Of a stretch of 57,410 nt of DNA, positions 1 to 7,787 are shown piece after piece. Within the stretch, counting starts at the first letter, position 1. Each line of letters begins with the position of its first letter. The notes under the pieces were generated by a model. That model was not told the DNA's origin. It worked only from the letters and a program-made list of their open reading frames with translations, and did not search any database. Made by a program: the position numbers and the translations under genes. Origin of the DNA: Pseudodesulfovibrio pelocollis (lineage in GTDB: Bacteria > Desulfobacterota > Desulfovibrionia > Desulfovibrionales > Desulfovibrionaceae); contig NZ_JASTWE010000022.1 of assembly GCF_030282845.1 (NCBI RefSeq), positions 1 to 57,410 on the forward strand, read 5' to 3'.

Positions 1-143
1 CTAAAGGGGGGGCCAACGTATCCTTTTTCCAGGGCATCAAATACGATTCTTCGCGCCCTTTCGATGATAGCCTGTACAGGATCAGCGCCGTTGGCGAGCT
101 TTAGCACCGAACGATTTCTCCAAACGGCCTTTGATTCGACCAC
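1..143 (-). CDS. ImmA/IrrE-like protein, N-terminus only (cut by window edge)
   Basis: Reading leftwards from a GTG at 143, the frame gives LKLANGADPVQAIIERARR and ends, at the window edge, in GYVGPPF. That pattern (ANGADPV, ERAR, G[YW]xGPPF) is typical of the start of ImmA/IrrE family proteins, which carry a downstream HExxH metallopeptidase domain. The GTG has a GGAGG Shine-Dalgarno at 148-152, four bases upstream, and a good promoter lies at 193-221. A longer overlapping reading frame (start at 270, end at 82) is out of frame with this protein, overlaps the promoter and is probably not coding. The HExxH part lies outside the window, so catalytic competence is unknown. Family members serve as anti-repressor proteases or as toxins in two-gene modules. 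Confidence 0.6.
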   Translation of the reverse strand, partial: MVESKAVWRNRSVLKLANGADPVQAIIERARRIVFDALEKGYVGPPF

Positions 144-192
144 AAAGCCTCCAGCTTAACTGCTCAATATTGATAACAAAAAGTGTTGAATT

Positions 193-221
193 ATTATTGC
201 ATACCAACGAAATAAAGTCAA
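193..221 (-). promoter_or_regulatory. sigma70-type promoter for the ImmA/IrrE-like gene
   Basis: On the minus strand TTGACT (216-221) is followed by exactly 17 bases and then AATAAT (193-198), each matching consensus at 5 of 6 positions. The surrounding 145-235 stretch is AT-rich, unlike the neighbouring genes. Transcription would start near 186, leaving a leader of about 43 bases before the GTG at 143. Confidence 0.55.
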
Positions 222-235
222 AAAGTTCACGAGCG

Positions 236-517
236 TCAAGATTGCCTTTTCTGCGCACTGTGAAAGACATTCAATATTTCAACAGCATCGCCCGTGATGC
301 GGTAGGGAAAGACGTAAGGAGGGATGACCAGTTCGCGGGTCATGGGGATACGGCCGGGGCGGCCGCTTTCTGGGAATTGCCGGAGGCGCTGGCAGCCGTG
401 CCAGATGCGGCGGGCTTCGGAGCGCATGGTTTCGGAATCGGCCCGCTCGGCGAGGTAGGCGCGAACCCGATCAAGGTCCTGGAGCGCGGCCGGGGTCCAG
501 CGGATGTCAGTCGGCAT
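236..517 (-). CDS. parE: ParE/RelE-superfamily toxin
   Basis: 93-residue protein of the RelE/ParE toxin superfamily. The opening DIRWTPAALQDLDRVRAYLA and the later stretch with PESGRPGR, RELVIPPYVFPYRI and VEILNVFHSAQKR are the usual ParE landmarks: an N-terminal helical hairpin, then a beta-sheet core ending in a His/Arg tail. ParE proteins poison DNA gyrase and RelE proteins cleave ribosome-bound mRNA; ParE is more likely here from the partner type. I chose the ATG at 517; a TTG at 520 is possible. The start overlaps the 3' end of the antitoxin gene (stop at 507-509) by 11 bases, the translational coupling usual for such pairs. Confidence 0.8.
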   Translation of the reverse strand: MPTDIRWTPAALQDLDRVRAYLAERADSETMRSEARRIWHGCQRLRQFPESGRPGRIPMTRELVIPPYVFPYRITGDAVEILNVFHSAQKRQS

Positions 518-752
518 CAACGTTCAGGCCCCACCTGGAGAAGGCTGCCTTGACCTCTGCGTCTGTGGCGAAGTTCCCGGCATCGGCCTGGGCGACGCTT
601 TCGTTGATCCGGGCCACCTGCCATGCCTGCTCTTCGAGAAACTGCTCCAGGGCGCTGGCCACGAGGAACGACTTGCTGCGGTTGGTGGCCTTGGCAAGCT
701 CGCTCAACTTCTGGGCGGTCTCGGCCGGGATGCGGGCGGTAACGGTACTCAT
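507..752 (-). CDS. parD: Ribbon-helix-helix antitoxin (ParD/CopG-like)
   Basis: 81-residue protein. Residues 1-45 (VTARIPAETAQKLSELAKATNRSKSFLVASALEQFL) match the ribbon-helix-helix fold: a short beta strand that inserts into the DNA major groove, followed by two helices. The acidic C-terminal half (AGNFATDAEVKAAFSRWGLN) is the part that usually wraps the toxin. A strong GGAG Shine-Dalgarno lies just upstream of the ATG. The gene is first in the operon and overlaps the toxin gene. The protein is expected to neutralise the toxin and to repress the operon by binding the palindrome at 769-793. Confidence 0.82.
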   Translation of the reverse strand: MSTVTARIPAETAQKLSELAKATNRSKSFLVASALEQFLEEQAWQVARINESVAQADAGNFATDAEVKAAFSRWGLNVDAD

Positions 753-768
753 GGGTGACTCCTCTCAT

Positions 769-793
769 ACAATGTACACAGTGTATACATTGT
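769..793. promoter_or_regulatory. Palindromic operator over the parDE promoter
   Basis: ACAATGTA (769-776) and TACATTGT (786-793) form a perfect 8-bp inverted repeat with a 9-base centre. On the minus strand TTGACC (794-799) and TACATT (771-776) form a -35/-10 pair spaced 17 bases, so the palindrome covers the spacer and the -10 box. This is where a ribbon-helix-helix antitoxin would block its own promoter. Confidence 0.65.
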
Positions 794-894
794 GGTCAAC
801 GCCCATCCGCTTCGCTGATTCGGGGTGGATGTTCGTTGAGCCCAGTGCAAAACGCCTGCGTATTGCCGAGTGTGGCTGCCCTGTCTTTCCCGGG

Positions 895-1380
895 TCAGCG
901 GCTGACCGAGAGCAGGCCGTTGAGGGCGGCCATGACGGCCTGGGCCTTGACGGCCTCGCGGGTGCCAGTGAAGGTGTAGAGCCGGGAGCGGGTGCCCGAG
1001 GGCCAGGCCCAGGCCATCCAGACCGTGCCCACGGGCTTGTCCGGGGTTCCGCCGGTTGGCCCGGCGATGCCGGAGATGGACACGGACACGTCCGCGCCCA
1101 CGGCCGCGAGCACGCCCCGGGCCATGGCCAGGACCACGGGCTCGGACACTGCGCCGTGTTCGCGGAGCAGGGCCGGGTCCACGCCCAGCAGCTTTTCCTT
1201 GACCGGGTTGGCGTAGGCGACCACGGACCCGGCGAACCAGTCGGAGCTGCCGGGCGTGTCGGTCAGGGTGCTGGCCAGCAGGCCGCCGGTGCAGGATTCG
1301 GCCGTGGCCAGCAGGCTGCCGTTGGCGCGCAGGTTTTCGCCGAGTTCGGTTACGGCAAGGGAAATGAGGCGGGTGTCCAT
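895..1380 (-). CDS. pncC: Nicotinamide-nucleotide amidase (CinA C-terminal domain family)
   Basis: 161-residue stand-alone CinA-C domain, which deamidates nicotinamide mononucleotide to nicotinate mononucleotide in pyridine-nucleotide salvage. Visible motifs are AESCTGG at residues 27-33, VAYANPVKEKLLGV at about 54-67 and SGIAGPTGGTPDKPVGTVW around 105-123. The length is normal for the single-domain form; the N-terminal MoaB-like half of full CinA is absent. The frame is open further upstream to an ATG at 1407, but the ATG at 1380 has an AGGAGG Shine-Dalgarno at a good distance, so I start there. It is monocistronic between the antitoxin operon and a divergent membrane-protein gene. Confidence 0.88.
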   Translation of the reverse strand: MDTRLISLAVTELGENLRANGSLLATAESCTGGLLASTLTDTPGSSDWFAGSVVAYANPVKEKLLGVDPALLREHGAVSEPVVLAMARGVLAAVGADVSVSISGIAGPTGGTPDKPVGTVWMAWAWPSGTRSRLYTFTGTREAVKAQAVMAALNGLLSVSR

Positions 1381-1491
1381 GGACGTCCTCCTGATGGGTT
1401 CGGACATGGTGGCGTGCTCCGGGTTTTACAGGATGGCGGCAACGGTTGCAATCCTTGCCGCAAGGCCAGTATGATGCGCCAAGGAGAGCCC

Positions 1492-1914
1492 ATGACCGTC
1501 ACCCCGTCCGAACTGTTCGCCCTGGCTCTGAGCCGCCATCGGCAGCCGTGGAATTTCACGGTCCAGCTCGCGGCTCTGGCGTGCTTCGCCCTGGCCCTTC
1601 TCCTGCACAGCTTTCTGCTCTTTGCCGCTGGCCTGATTCTGCTGGGCTTCGGATTCTTCGAGCTGGACCTGCCCGAGATGCCGCAGGGGCGCTGGCGCAG
1701 GCTGGTGCATGCGGCGGTGGAGTGGGAAAAGAACTGGTCGGTCCTGCCCTGGACCTTCCGCAAGGTGGCTCGGCTGTGCTTTGTCCTGCTCCTGACGGGT
1801 TTGCTGATCTGGGCCTTGTGGACCCGCGATCTGGCCGTGCTGGCCCTGTTTGTCGCCTTCGCCTATCTGGCCCGCGTGGTGGCGGAGAACCGGGCCGGGG
1901 GCATCGACCCCTAG
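1492..1914 (+). CDS. Small integral membrane protein of unknown function
   Basis: 140 residues with about four hydrophobic segments: two at roughly residues 24-58 (forming a hairpin), and two at about 95-130. A conserved-looking loop (ELDLPEMPQGRWRRLVHAAVEWEKNW) lies between them. The ATG at 1492 follows AAGGAGAG, which favours it over an upstream ATG at 1471. I do not recognise a named family. The stop codon TAG at 1912-1914 abuts the left end of repeat copy A, so the element's hairpin may also end this transcript. Confidence 0.6.
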   Translation: MTVTPSELFALALSRHRQPWNFTVQLAALACFALALLLHSFLLFAAGLILLGFGFFELDLPEMPQGRWRRLVHAAVEWEKNWSVLPWTFRKVARLCFVLLLTGLLIWALWTRDLAVLALFVAFAYLARVVAENRAGGIDP

Positions 1915-2158
1915 CAGACTGTTGAAAAACGGCGATCTGCTGTCGTTAAGTGACTGTAGGCGAGTCTTCGAGCCGTACAGAGAACTTATTCAAAAAGTTC
2001 ACAAATCCGCAGGACAGCGGATTTGGACGTCGGCTCCTGCCGACGCCCCGAAGGGGTGAGCCCCAGGACGGGGCGAATCAAATCCTCGCGTACAGGAAGT
2101 ACGCTTCGGCCTTGACCTTGTTTCGCGCCTAGCATCTCACCATTTTTGAACAGTCTGC
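1914..2158 (+). repeat. Terminal-inverted-repeat element, copy A (long form, internal insertion)
   Basis: GCAGACTGTT at 1914-1923 and AACAGTCTGC at 2149-2158 are perfect 10-bp inverted ends. Inside it shares with copies B and C the left arm (GTTGAAAAACG, ATCTGC), the core CCTCGCGTAC-AGGAA-GTACGCTTCGGCCTTGA and the right arm TAGCATCTCACCATTTTTGAACAG. It is about 245 bp, twice the length of the others. The extra stretch at about 1945-2085 contains its own hairpins (AAATCCGC/GCGGATTT, GTCGGC/GCCGAC, CCCC-GAA-GGGG). The rest of the gap, 2159-2275, shows only the Shine-Dalgarno of the next gene. Confidence 0.75.
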
Positions 2159-2275
2159 GATTATGAGATTGTCAACGGCTGGCAGAGACATTCCTCGCGG
2201 TCCGCAGGGCAAAATCGTGGACGGACGCGGTGGCGGCTGGTAGGGTGGGGCGACCCAAATTCATCGGAGGAATTC

Positions 2276-2629
2276 ATGAGCGACGACACCAACGCCTGCA
2301 AGCAGTGGCTGAACGAAGTCACCTGGGACATGATTCACGAGGACGCCGTCACCCTGTACCTGGAGTGGGGCAACAACAACTACCGCGACGCCATGCGCTC
2401 GCCCGTGACCACGAGCGGCGAGTATTCCATCTACTTTGCCGTGGATACCTGGGAAGAGCCCAAGGTGGTGCTCATGCGCATGGACAACTACGGCTCCACC
2501 ATCCTCTGTTCCAAGAAGCTCCCGCCCGCCCTGGCCAAGGAGCTGCACGACGACATCAAGGGCATCAAGGGCATCCTGGAGCTGCCGCCCTACGTCAAGG
2601 AATGGCTGATCAAGGAACTCGAAAAATAG
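2276..2629 (+). CDS. Conserved hypothetical protein (small soluble, Desulfovibrio-type)
   Basis: 117-residue soluble acidic protein with no signal peptide or membrane segment. It contains WDMIHEDAVTLYLEWGNNNY near the start, a beta-rich middle (GEYSIYFAVDTWEEPKVVLMRMD) and a helical C-terminus (LPPYVKEWLIKELEK). A GGAGG Shine-Dalgarno precedes the ATG by five bases, so translation looks strong. It resembles a small uncharacterised protein of sulfate reducers, but I cannot assign a function. It stands alone, between repeat copy A and argJ, with a terminator-like hairpin downstream. Confidence 0.65.
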   Translation: MSDDTNACKQWLNEVTWDMIHEDAVTLYLEWGNNNYRDAMRSPVTTSGEYSIYFAVDTWEEPKVVLMRMDNYGSTILCSKKLPPALAKELHDDIKGIKGILELPPYVKEWLIKELEK

Positions 2630-2649
2630 ACCGGCCCGTCATTTGCCCG

Positions 2650-2680
2650 AGGGCCGCTCCGGCGACGGGGCGGCCCTTTG
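2650..2680 (+). terminator. Probable intrinsic terminator after the 117-aa gene
   Basis: AGGGCCGC (2650-2657) pairs with GCGGCCCT (2670-2677), followed by a short TTT. The U-tract is short, so termination may be partial. Confidence 0.45.
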
Positions 2681-2805
2681 CCGTCCATGCCTCCCTGTTC
2701 GGCGACAACCCGGTTTTCCCCTTTTCAGCCGGGCCGCCTTGGAGTATGGCAATGGGTCTTGGCGGGCACTGAGGCCCGCGATCACGACATCATCGGAGAC
2801 CAGCC

Positions 2806-3987
2806 ATGCATATACCAAAAGGATACCGCTTCGCCGCCGTCCAGGCGGGGCTCAAGAAGCCGGGCAAGTTCGACCTCGGAGCCATTGTCAGCGATGTTCC
2901 GGCAGTGGCCGCGGGCGTGTTCACCACCAACAAGTTCAAGGCCGCTCCGGTCCTGCAATGCCGCGAGATGCTGGCCGACGGCCGGAAAATGAGCGGCTTC
3001 CTCGTCAACTCGGGCCAGGCCAACGCCTGCACCGGCGACCTAGGCCGCGCCAATTGCCGCGAGACGCTGAATCTGGCCGCCCGGGCGCTGGACGTTCCGG
3101 CGGACGAGCTGCTGCCCGCCTCCACCGGCGTCATCGGCGCGCAGTTCGACCTGGCCAGGTGGGAGGCGGCCATGCCCGCCCTGGCCCAGAGCCTTGAGAC
3201 CGGCACGCCCGAGCTGGTGGCCCGGGCCATCATGACCACGGATACAGTGCACAAGCTGGCCCATGCGCGCTTCGGGATGCCCTCGGGCGAGGTGCGGCTG
3301 CTCGGCATGTGCAAGGGCGCGGGCATGATCAGCCCCAACATGGCCACCATGCTCAGTTTCATCCTCTGCGATGCGGACATCTCGGCCGAGGCGTGGCAGA
3401 CCATGCTGGCCGATTGCGTCAACCTGACCATCAACCGCATCACCGTGGACGGCGACATGTCCACCAACGACTGCGTCATGGCCCTGGCCAACGGCGCGTC
3501 AGGGGTGGCCATCGAGAGCGAGGACGACTACATCGCCCTGCGCAAGCATCTGCTGGGCGTGCTGGAAGAACTGGCGTACAAGATAGTCATGGACGCCGAG
3601 GGCGGGACCAAGGTGGCCTTCATCCAGGTCTCCGGTGCCAAGAGCGACGCCGATGCCGAGAAGGTGGCCCGGGCCGTGGGCAACTCGCCCCTGGTCAAGA
3701 CCGCGCTCTTCGGCTCGGACCCCAACTGGGGGCGCATCGTCTGCGCGGCAGGCTACTCGGGCGCGGCCTTCAAGCCCGAGGATCTGGTCCTCAAGATCGG
3801 CGGAATCCTCGTGTTCCGCAACGGCACGCCCGAGCCCGGCGACATGGACGGCCTGCTGAAACCGATCATGCAGGAGCGCGACATCGTCATCCACATCGAC
3901 ATCGGCGACGGCCCGGGCAGCACCCTGCTCCTGGCCTCGGACCTGAGCCGGGACTACGTGTCCATCAACGCGGACTACCGGTCCTAG
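2806..3987 (+). CDS. argJ: Bifunctional glutamate N-acetyltransferase / N-acetylornithine acetyltransferase
   Basis: 393 residues, the normal length. ArgJ transfers the acetyl group from N-acetylornithine to glutamate (cyclic arginine pathway) and in bifunctional forms also uses acetyl-CoA. The chain self-cleaves before a nucleophilic threonine; the motif KGAGMISPNMATM places it at Thr181. Other family signatures are VNSGQANACTG at about 67-77, ASTGVIG near 105-111, and KTALFGSDPNWGRI near the C-terminal third. Whether it is mono- or bifunctional cannot be told from the sequence. No other arg gene is adjacent, and repeat copy B begins directly after the stop codon. Confidence 0.93.
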   Translation: MHIPKGYRFAAVQAGLKKPGKFDLGAIVSDVPAVAAGVFTTNKFKAAPVLQCREMLADGRKMSGFLVNSGQANACTGDLGRANCRETLNLAARALDVPADELLPASTGVIGAQFDLARWEAAMPALAQSLETGTPELVARAIMTTDTVHKLAHARFGMPSGEVRLLGMCKGAGMISPNMATMLSFILCDADISAEAWQTMLADCVNLTINRITVDGDMSTNDCVMALANGASGVAIESEDDYIALRKHLLGVLEELAYKIVMDAEGGTKVAFIQVSGAKSDADAEKVARAVGNSPLVKTALFGSDPNWGRIVCAAGYSGAAFKPEDLVLKIGGILVFRNGTPEPGDMDGLLKPIMQERDIVIHIDIGDGPGSTLLLASDLSRDYVSINADYRS

Positions 3988-4113
3988 ACAGGCTGTTGAA
4001 AAATGGCAATCTGCGTCGTTGCTTCAAAAGGTTCAAATCCTCGCGTACAAGGAGTACGCTTCGGCCTTGAACCTTTTTCGCGCCTAGCATCTCACCATTT
4101 TTGAACAGCCTGT
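3988..4113 (+). repeat. Terminal-inverted-repeat element, copy B (126 bp)
   Basis: ACAGGCTGTT (3988-3997) and AACAGCCTGT (4104-4113) are perfect 10-bp inverted ends. An inner stem (GGTTCAA/TTGAACC) encloses GCGTAC-AAGGA-GTACGC, so the whole element can fold as one long interrupted hairpin. It begins at the base after the argJ stop and is the cleanest copy of the family. It could act as a bidirectional terminator as well as being a mobile relic. Confidence 0.8.
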
Positions 4114-4160
4114 TGGTTCTGACGTTTCAACGGCCAGATGGGCTGGCATGGGAGTTTTGA

Positions 4161-4775
4161 ATGGCTGACATGGACGGACGCGACAGGCTGAAGCGGCTGG
4201 CGGATTTCCTCTTCGAGTGCGGCATGCTCAGGAAGACGCCGCGCACGGGCTATCAGTTTCTGGGCACGGGCAGCGAGAACGTGGCCGAGCATTCGTTCCG
4301 TACCGCGGTCATCGGCCATGTGCTGGCCCGGATGGCCGGGGCCGACGTGGCCCGCACCACCTATCTGTGCCTGTTTCACGACCTGCACGAGGCGCGCACT
4401 GGCGACTACAACTACGTCAACCGCATCTACAACTCGTCCACGCGCACCCTGGCCCTGGAGCACGCCCTCAAGGGCACCGGCCTTGAGGAGGACGTGCTCG
4501 GCTACTGGAAGGAGCTTGAGGAGACCGCCACCCTGGAGGCCCGGCTGGCCCAGGACGCGGACCAGCTCGACTTCATCCTCAACCTCAAGGAGCAGGCGGA
4601 CCTGGGCAACCCCTACGCCGCCAAGTGGCTCGAGATCGCGGTGCAGCGGGTGCGCACCCAGTGGGCTCGCGAGCTGGCCGAGACCATCGCCGTCACCGAC
4701 CACTCGGACTGGTGGTTCCTCGGCCCGGACCCCTCCTGGTGGGAGCGCAAGAACGGCAGCAAGGACAGGAAGTGA
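4161..4775 (+). CDS. HD-domain hydrolase, YfbR/5'-deoxynucleotidase-like
   Basis: 204 residues, all HD-superfamily phosphohydrolase. The metal ligands are visible as H44 in VAEHSFRTA, H73-D74 in CLFHDLHEARTGD and an Asp in AQDADQLDFIL near residue 134. The HDLHEARTGD variant and overall length fit the YfbR/HDDC2 group, which removes 5'-phosphates from deoxynucleoside monophosphates. The C-terminus is rich in Trp (DWWFLGPDPSWWERK) and unlike E. coli YfbR, so substrate is uncertain. The start is the first ATG after repeat copy B; an in-frame ATG at 4170 is an alternative. Confidence 0.8.
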   Translation: MADMDGRDRLKRLADFLFECGMLRKTPRTGYQFLGTGSENVAEHSFRTAVIGHVLARMAGADVARTTYLCLFHDLHEARTGDYNYVNRIYNSSTRTLALEHALKGTGLEEDVLGYWKELEETATLEARLAQDADQLDFILNLKEQADLGNPYAAKWLEIAVQRVRTQWARELAETIAVTDHSDWWFLGPDPSWWERKNGSKDRK

Positions 4776-4979
4776 CCTCTGGGAGGATGTCACGATTTTT
4801 CTCTCTTTCGTTGCGTTTGCCTTGCCGTTTCCAGATATTTTAGGTAAAGACCCTAATCCACGATTTTCATGCGGGTTTCGCGTTATTCCGAGGTGTGATA
4901 CGGGGAAATCTTCGGGAAACCACAATCCACAATAAAGAAGAGGGCCCCTGCGGGGATGCCCCCGGGGGTGGAGTAGTAG

Positions 4980-5786
4980 ATGGCCGAAAAGGCTCAGGGC
5001 GGTGTGTTTTTCCTGGCCCTTCCGGGTCGGGCGTTCGGGAGGGTGCTGAGCGAGTTGGGGGGGACTTTCCTGTTCTTCCTGCAAGCTGTCGCGCTCATGT
5101 TCGCCGGATGGGGCCAGTTTGCCAAGACGGTTCGCCAAGTGTACTTCATCGGCGTCCAGTCGGTCACGGTCATCGCGCTCATAGGACTCTTCACGGGCAT
5201 GGTCATGGGCATGCAGCTTTATTACGCCCTGTCGGTCTTCGGAGCCGACGGCTTCCTGGGCACGGGCGTGGCCCTGTCCATGGTGCGCGAGCTGGCCCCG
5301 GTGCTGACGGCCATCATGCTCACGGGCCGGGCCGGGTCGGCCATGACCGCCGAGATCGGCGTCATGCGCATCTCCGAGCAGATCGACGCCCTGACCATCA
5401 TGGACATCAACCCCATGCGCTATCTCGTGGCCCCCAAGATGGCCGCCTGCCTGATCAGCTTCCCCATCCTGACCGCCTTTTTCAACCTCATCGCCCTGTG
5501 GGGCGGCTGGCTCACAGGCGTCAAGCTGCTGGGGGCCAACGAGGGCGTGTACTGGTCCAGGGTCCAGGGCTCACTGGACTGGAGCGATATCGAGGGCGGG
5601 TTCATCAAATCGCTGGTCTTTGCGGTCCTGGTCTGCACCATCTGCTGTTTCGAGGGCTACAATACCCACACCCGCTCGGGCCACGCAGGCCCCGAGGGTG
5701 TCAGCCAGTCCACCACCAGCGCGGTGGTCAAGTCCTGCGTCGTCGTTCTCGCGGCCGACTACATCCTCACGTCGCTGCTTTGGTAG
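4980..5786 (+). CDS. mlaE: Mla-type ABC transporter permease
   Basis: 268 residues of the MlaE (Ttg2B/YrbE) permease family, with five or six hydrophobic segments and the family core GFLGTGVALSMVRELAPVLTAIMLTGRAGSAMTAEIGVMRISEQIDAL across residues 80-140 (described here in parts: RELAPVLTAIMLTGRAGS, then AEIGVMRISEQIDAL). It is the inner-membrane channel of the Mla phospholipid transport complex. It opens a five-gene operon and ends eight bases before mlaF. Some 200 bases of non-coding DNA precede it (4776-4979); I see AT-rich stretches near 4800-4870 that could hold a promoter but no convincing boxes. Confidence 0.92.
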   Translation: MAEKAQGGVFFLALPGRAFGRVLSELGGTFLFFLQAVALMFAGWGQFAKTVRQVYFIGVQSVTVIALIGLFTGMVMGMQLYYALSVFGADGFLGTGVALSMVRELAPVLTAIMLTGRAGSAMTAEIGVMRISEQIDALTIMDINPMRYLVAPKMAACLISFPILTAFFNLIALWGGWLTGVKLLGANEGVYWSRVQGSLDWSDIEGGFIKSLVFAVLVCTICCFEGYNTHTRSGHAGPEGVSQSTTSAVVKSCVVVLAADYILTSLLW

Positions 5787-5793
5787 GGGGGGC

Positions 5794-6654
5794 ATGGGCA
5801 ACGCACCGAGCATCCGCCTTGAGGGGCTGAGCATAGGATACGGCAGCACCGTCGTGGCCAGGAATCTGGACATCGAGTTCCCGGGGGGCAAGCTGTCCAT
5901 GGTCGTGGGCGGTTCCGGCTCGGGCAAATCGACGCTGCTCAAGCACATCCTCAAGCTCCAGCCCACCAAGGAGGGCAGGGTGTTCATCGGCGGCCACGAC
6001 ATGAGCGGGCTTTCCGCCCGGGAGCAGCGGTGCATCCGCCAGCGCACGGGCGTGCTCTTTCAGGACGGCGCGCTGCTCGGCTCCCTGCGCCTTGGGGACA
6101 ACATCGCCCTGCCGCTGCGCGAGCACACCCGGCTGACCGAGGGCGAGATCATGCGCATCGTGAACGATCGGCTGGCCATGGTCGGCCTTGATCACGCTGC
6201 CAACCTGTTCCCGAACGAACTTTCCGGCGGCATGCGCAAGCGGGCCGGTCTGGCCCGGGCGCTGGTCATGGACCCCCAGGTGCTTTTTTGCGACGAGCCC
6301 ACCTCGGGGCTCGACCCGGTCATGTCGGCCGAGCTGGATCAGTTGATGCTTGAGATGATGTGCCAGTTCGACATGACCATGGTGGTGGTCACCCACGACC
6401 TGCGGAGCATGCACGCCCTTGCGGATTTCGTGGTGGTGCTCGGCGACGAGCGGTGTCTGTTTCAGGGCACCATCGAGGACCTGGACGCCACCAAAGACCC
6501 CTATCTGCGCCGGTTCCTGGATCGCTCGGCCGGGGAGCGGGCCACCTCGCGCCTGACCCTGCCACCCATCAGCCAGGACAAGATGAAACTCGACTGCGCC
6601 GACATTCTTGGCGCAAAAGCCACAGGCCGAAAGGATGGACGATGTTCAAACTGA
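5794..6654 (+). CDS. mlaF: Mla-type ABC transporter ATPase
   Basis: 286 residues with all ABC ATPase motifs: Walker A GGSGSGKST at 39-47, signature LSGGM at 143-147, Walker B VLFCDE at 163-168 and an H-loop in VVVTHDLRS. It powers MlaFEDB-type phospholipid transport from the cytoplasmic face. The reading frame is open upstream into mlaE, but the ATG at 5794 comes directly after the mlaE stop and a GGGGGG tract, and protein similarity starts there. Its 3' end overlaps mlaD by 13 bases. No MlaB-like STAS gene follows, so the complex may lack that subunit or use one encoded elsewhere. Confidence 0.93.
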   Translation: MGNAPSIRLEGLSIGYGSTVVARNLDIEFPGGKLSMVVGGSGSGKSTLLKHILKLQPTKEGRVFIGGHDMSGLSAREQRCIRQRTGVLFQDGALLGSLRLGDNIALPLREHTRLTEGEIMRIVNDRLAMVGLDHAANLFPNELSGGMRKRAGLARALVMDPQVLFCDEPTSGLDPVMSAELDQLMLEMMCQFDMTMVVVTHDLRSMHALADFVVVLGDERCLFQGTIEDLDATKDPYLRRFLDRSAGERATSRLTLPPISQDKMKLDCADILGAKATGRKDGRCSN

Positions 6655-7088
6655 ATAAGGAAACCGCCGTCGGACTCTTCGTGCTCGTCGGGCTGATCGC
6701 CATCACCTACATGAGCATCAAGCTGGGCAACGTCCAGCTCTTCACGGACAGGTATTACTCCGTGCACGCCAATTTCTCGGATATTTCCGGCCTCAAGATC
6801 AACGCGCCCGTGCAGATGTACGGCGTGGACATCGGCTACGTGAAGACCATCTCTCTTGACCAGGATAAAGGCATGGCCAGCGTGACCATGATGATCGACA
6901 GGCAGGTCAGGCTGACCGACGACGCCATCGTCGGGGTCAAGACCAGCGGGCTGATCGGCGACAAGTTCCTCAAGATCGCGCCGGGCGGCCTGGGCGACCC
7001 CATCGAGGACGGGGGCTCCATCTTCGACACCAACCCGGCCATCGACCTTGAAGACCTCATCAGCAAGTTCGCCTTTGGCAAGGTGTAA
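6642..7088 (+). CDS. mlaD: MCE-domain substrate-binding subunit
   Basis: 148 residues: a cytoplasmic tip (MFKLNKE), one membrane helix at about 8-25, then a single MCE domain (YYSVHANFSDISGLKINAPVQ, GVDIGYV, GLIGDKFLKI). MlaD forms a periplasmic hexameric ring on the permease and carries phospholipid. The start ATG at 6642 lies inside the end of mlaF and has an AAAGGA Shine-Dalgarno; the frame is open far upstream but that part is not MCE-like. The C-terminal tail is short compared with E. coli MlaD. Confidence 0.92.
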   Translation: MFKLNKETAVGLFVLVGLIAITYMSIKLGNVQLFTDRYYSVHANFSDISGLKINAPVQMYGVDIGYVKTISLDQDKGMASVTMMIDRQVRLTDDAIVGVKTSGLIGDKFLKIAPGGLGDPIEDGGSIFDTNPAIDLEDLISKFAFGKV

Positions 7089-7114
7089 ACGCTCCAACGC
7101 AACAGGACGGAAAT

Positions 7115-7780
7115 ATGCTTTTCAAGCGACTGGTTCTTCCCATGTTCCTTGTCTGCCTCCTTGCGGCCCCGGCCCATGCGGACGTCTCGCAGACGCCCAC
7201 CAGCCGGGTCAAGGAGGGGGTGGACCTGCTCATCTCCGTTTTGAGCGACCCCAAGGCCGAGGACCCGGCCCATCGTGACGAAATGGTCCAGAAACTGCGC
7301 GCCGAGGCGGAAAAGTTCATCGATTTCAAGCTGGTAACCATGTATGCTGTGGGCAGACCCTGGACCACCATGACCCCGCAGATGCAGGACGACCTGACCG
7401 AGGCCTTCATTCAGCTGCTTGAACGTTCCTATCTGAAACAGATTCCGTCCTACGGCGGTCAAGACGTGAACTACACGGGCGAGCAGGTGGAGGGCAACCG
7501 GGCCAAGGTATTCACCGAGCTGGTGGACAAGGACAAGAAAATAATAGTTGAATTCCGGTTGAGAATCGTTCAAGAACAATGGATGATTTACGATGTGGTC
7601 GCCGAGGGCGTGAGCCTGGTGGCCAACTATCGGAGCCAGTTCTCGCAGGTGCTGAACACCGGAACCCCCGAGGACCTGTTGAAGCAGATACGCGACCGGA
7701 TAGAGAAACTGGACAGCGGCCAGGACGACGGAAGCCAGGGCGATGGAAGCCAGGTAACGGCCGAACCGCAACAGGGATAG
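7115..7780 (+). CDS. mlaC: Periplasmic phospholipid shuttle MlaC
   Basis: 221 residues of the Ttg2D/MlaC family. A signal peptide (MLFKRLVLPMFLVCLLAAPAHA) with an AHA cleavage site is followed by VSQTPTSRVKEGVDLLISVL and the family segments DFKLVTMYAVGRPWTTMTPQ and IYDVVAEGVSLVANYRSQF. MlaC ferries phospholipid through the periplasm between MlaD and outer-membrane MlaA. The C-terminal 25 residues (GQDDGSQGDGSQ) are a hydrophilic low-complexity tail. It is 26 bases after mlaD and 7 bases before mlaA. Confidence 0.92.
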   Translation: MLFKRLVLPMFLVCLLAAPAHADVSQTPTSRVKEGVDLLISVLSDPKAEDPAHRDEMVQKLRAEAEKFIDFKLVTMYAVGRPWTTMTPQMQDDLTEAFIQLLERSYLKQIPSYGGQDVNYTGEQVEGNRAKVFTELVDKDKKIIVEFRLRIVQEQWMIYDVVAEGVSLVANYRSQFSQVLNTGTPEDLLKQIRDRIEKLDSGQDDGSQGDGSQVTAEPQQG

Positions 7781-7787
7781 ATACGAC

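Noticed and set aside
82-270. 62-codon frame on the minus strand
   Set aside because: It covers the AT-rich promoter and the ImmA/IrrE start in a different frame and overlaps the 3' end of the toxin gene; the GTG at 143 with GGAGG is the better start for the real protein.
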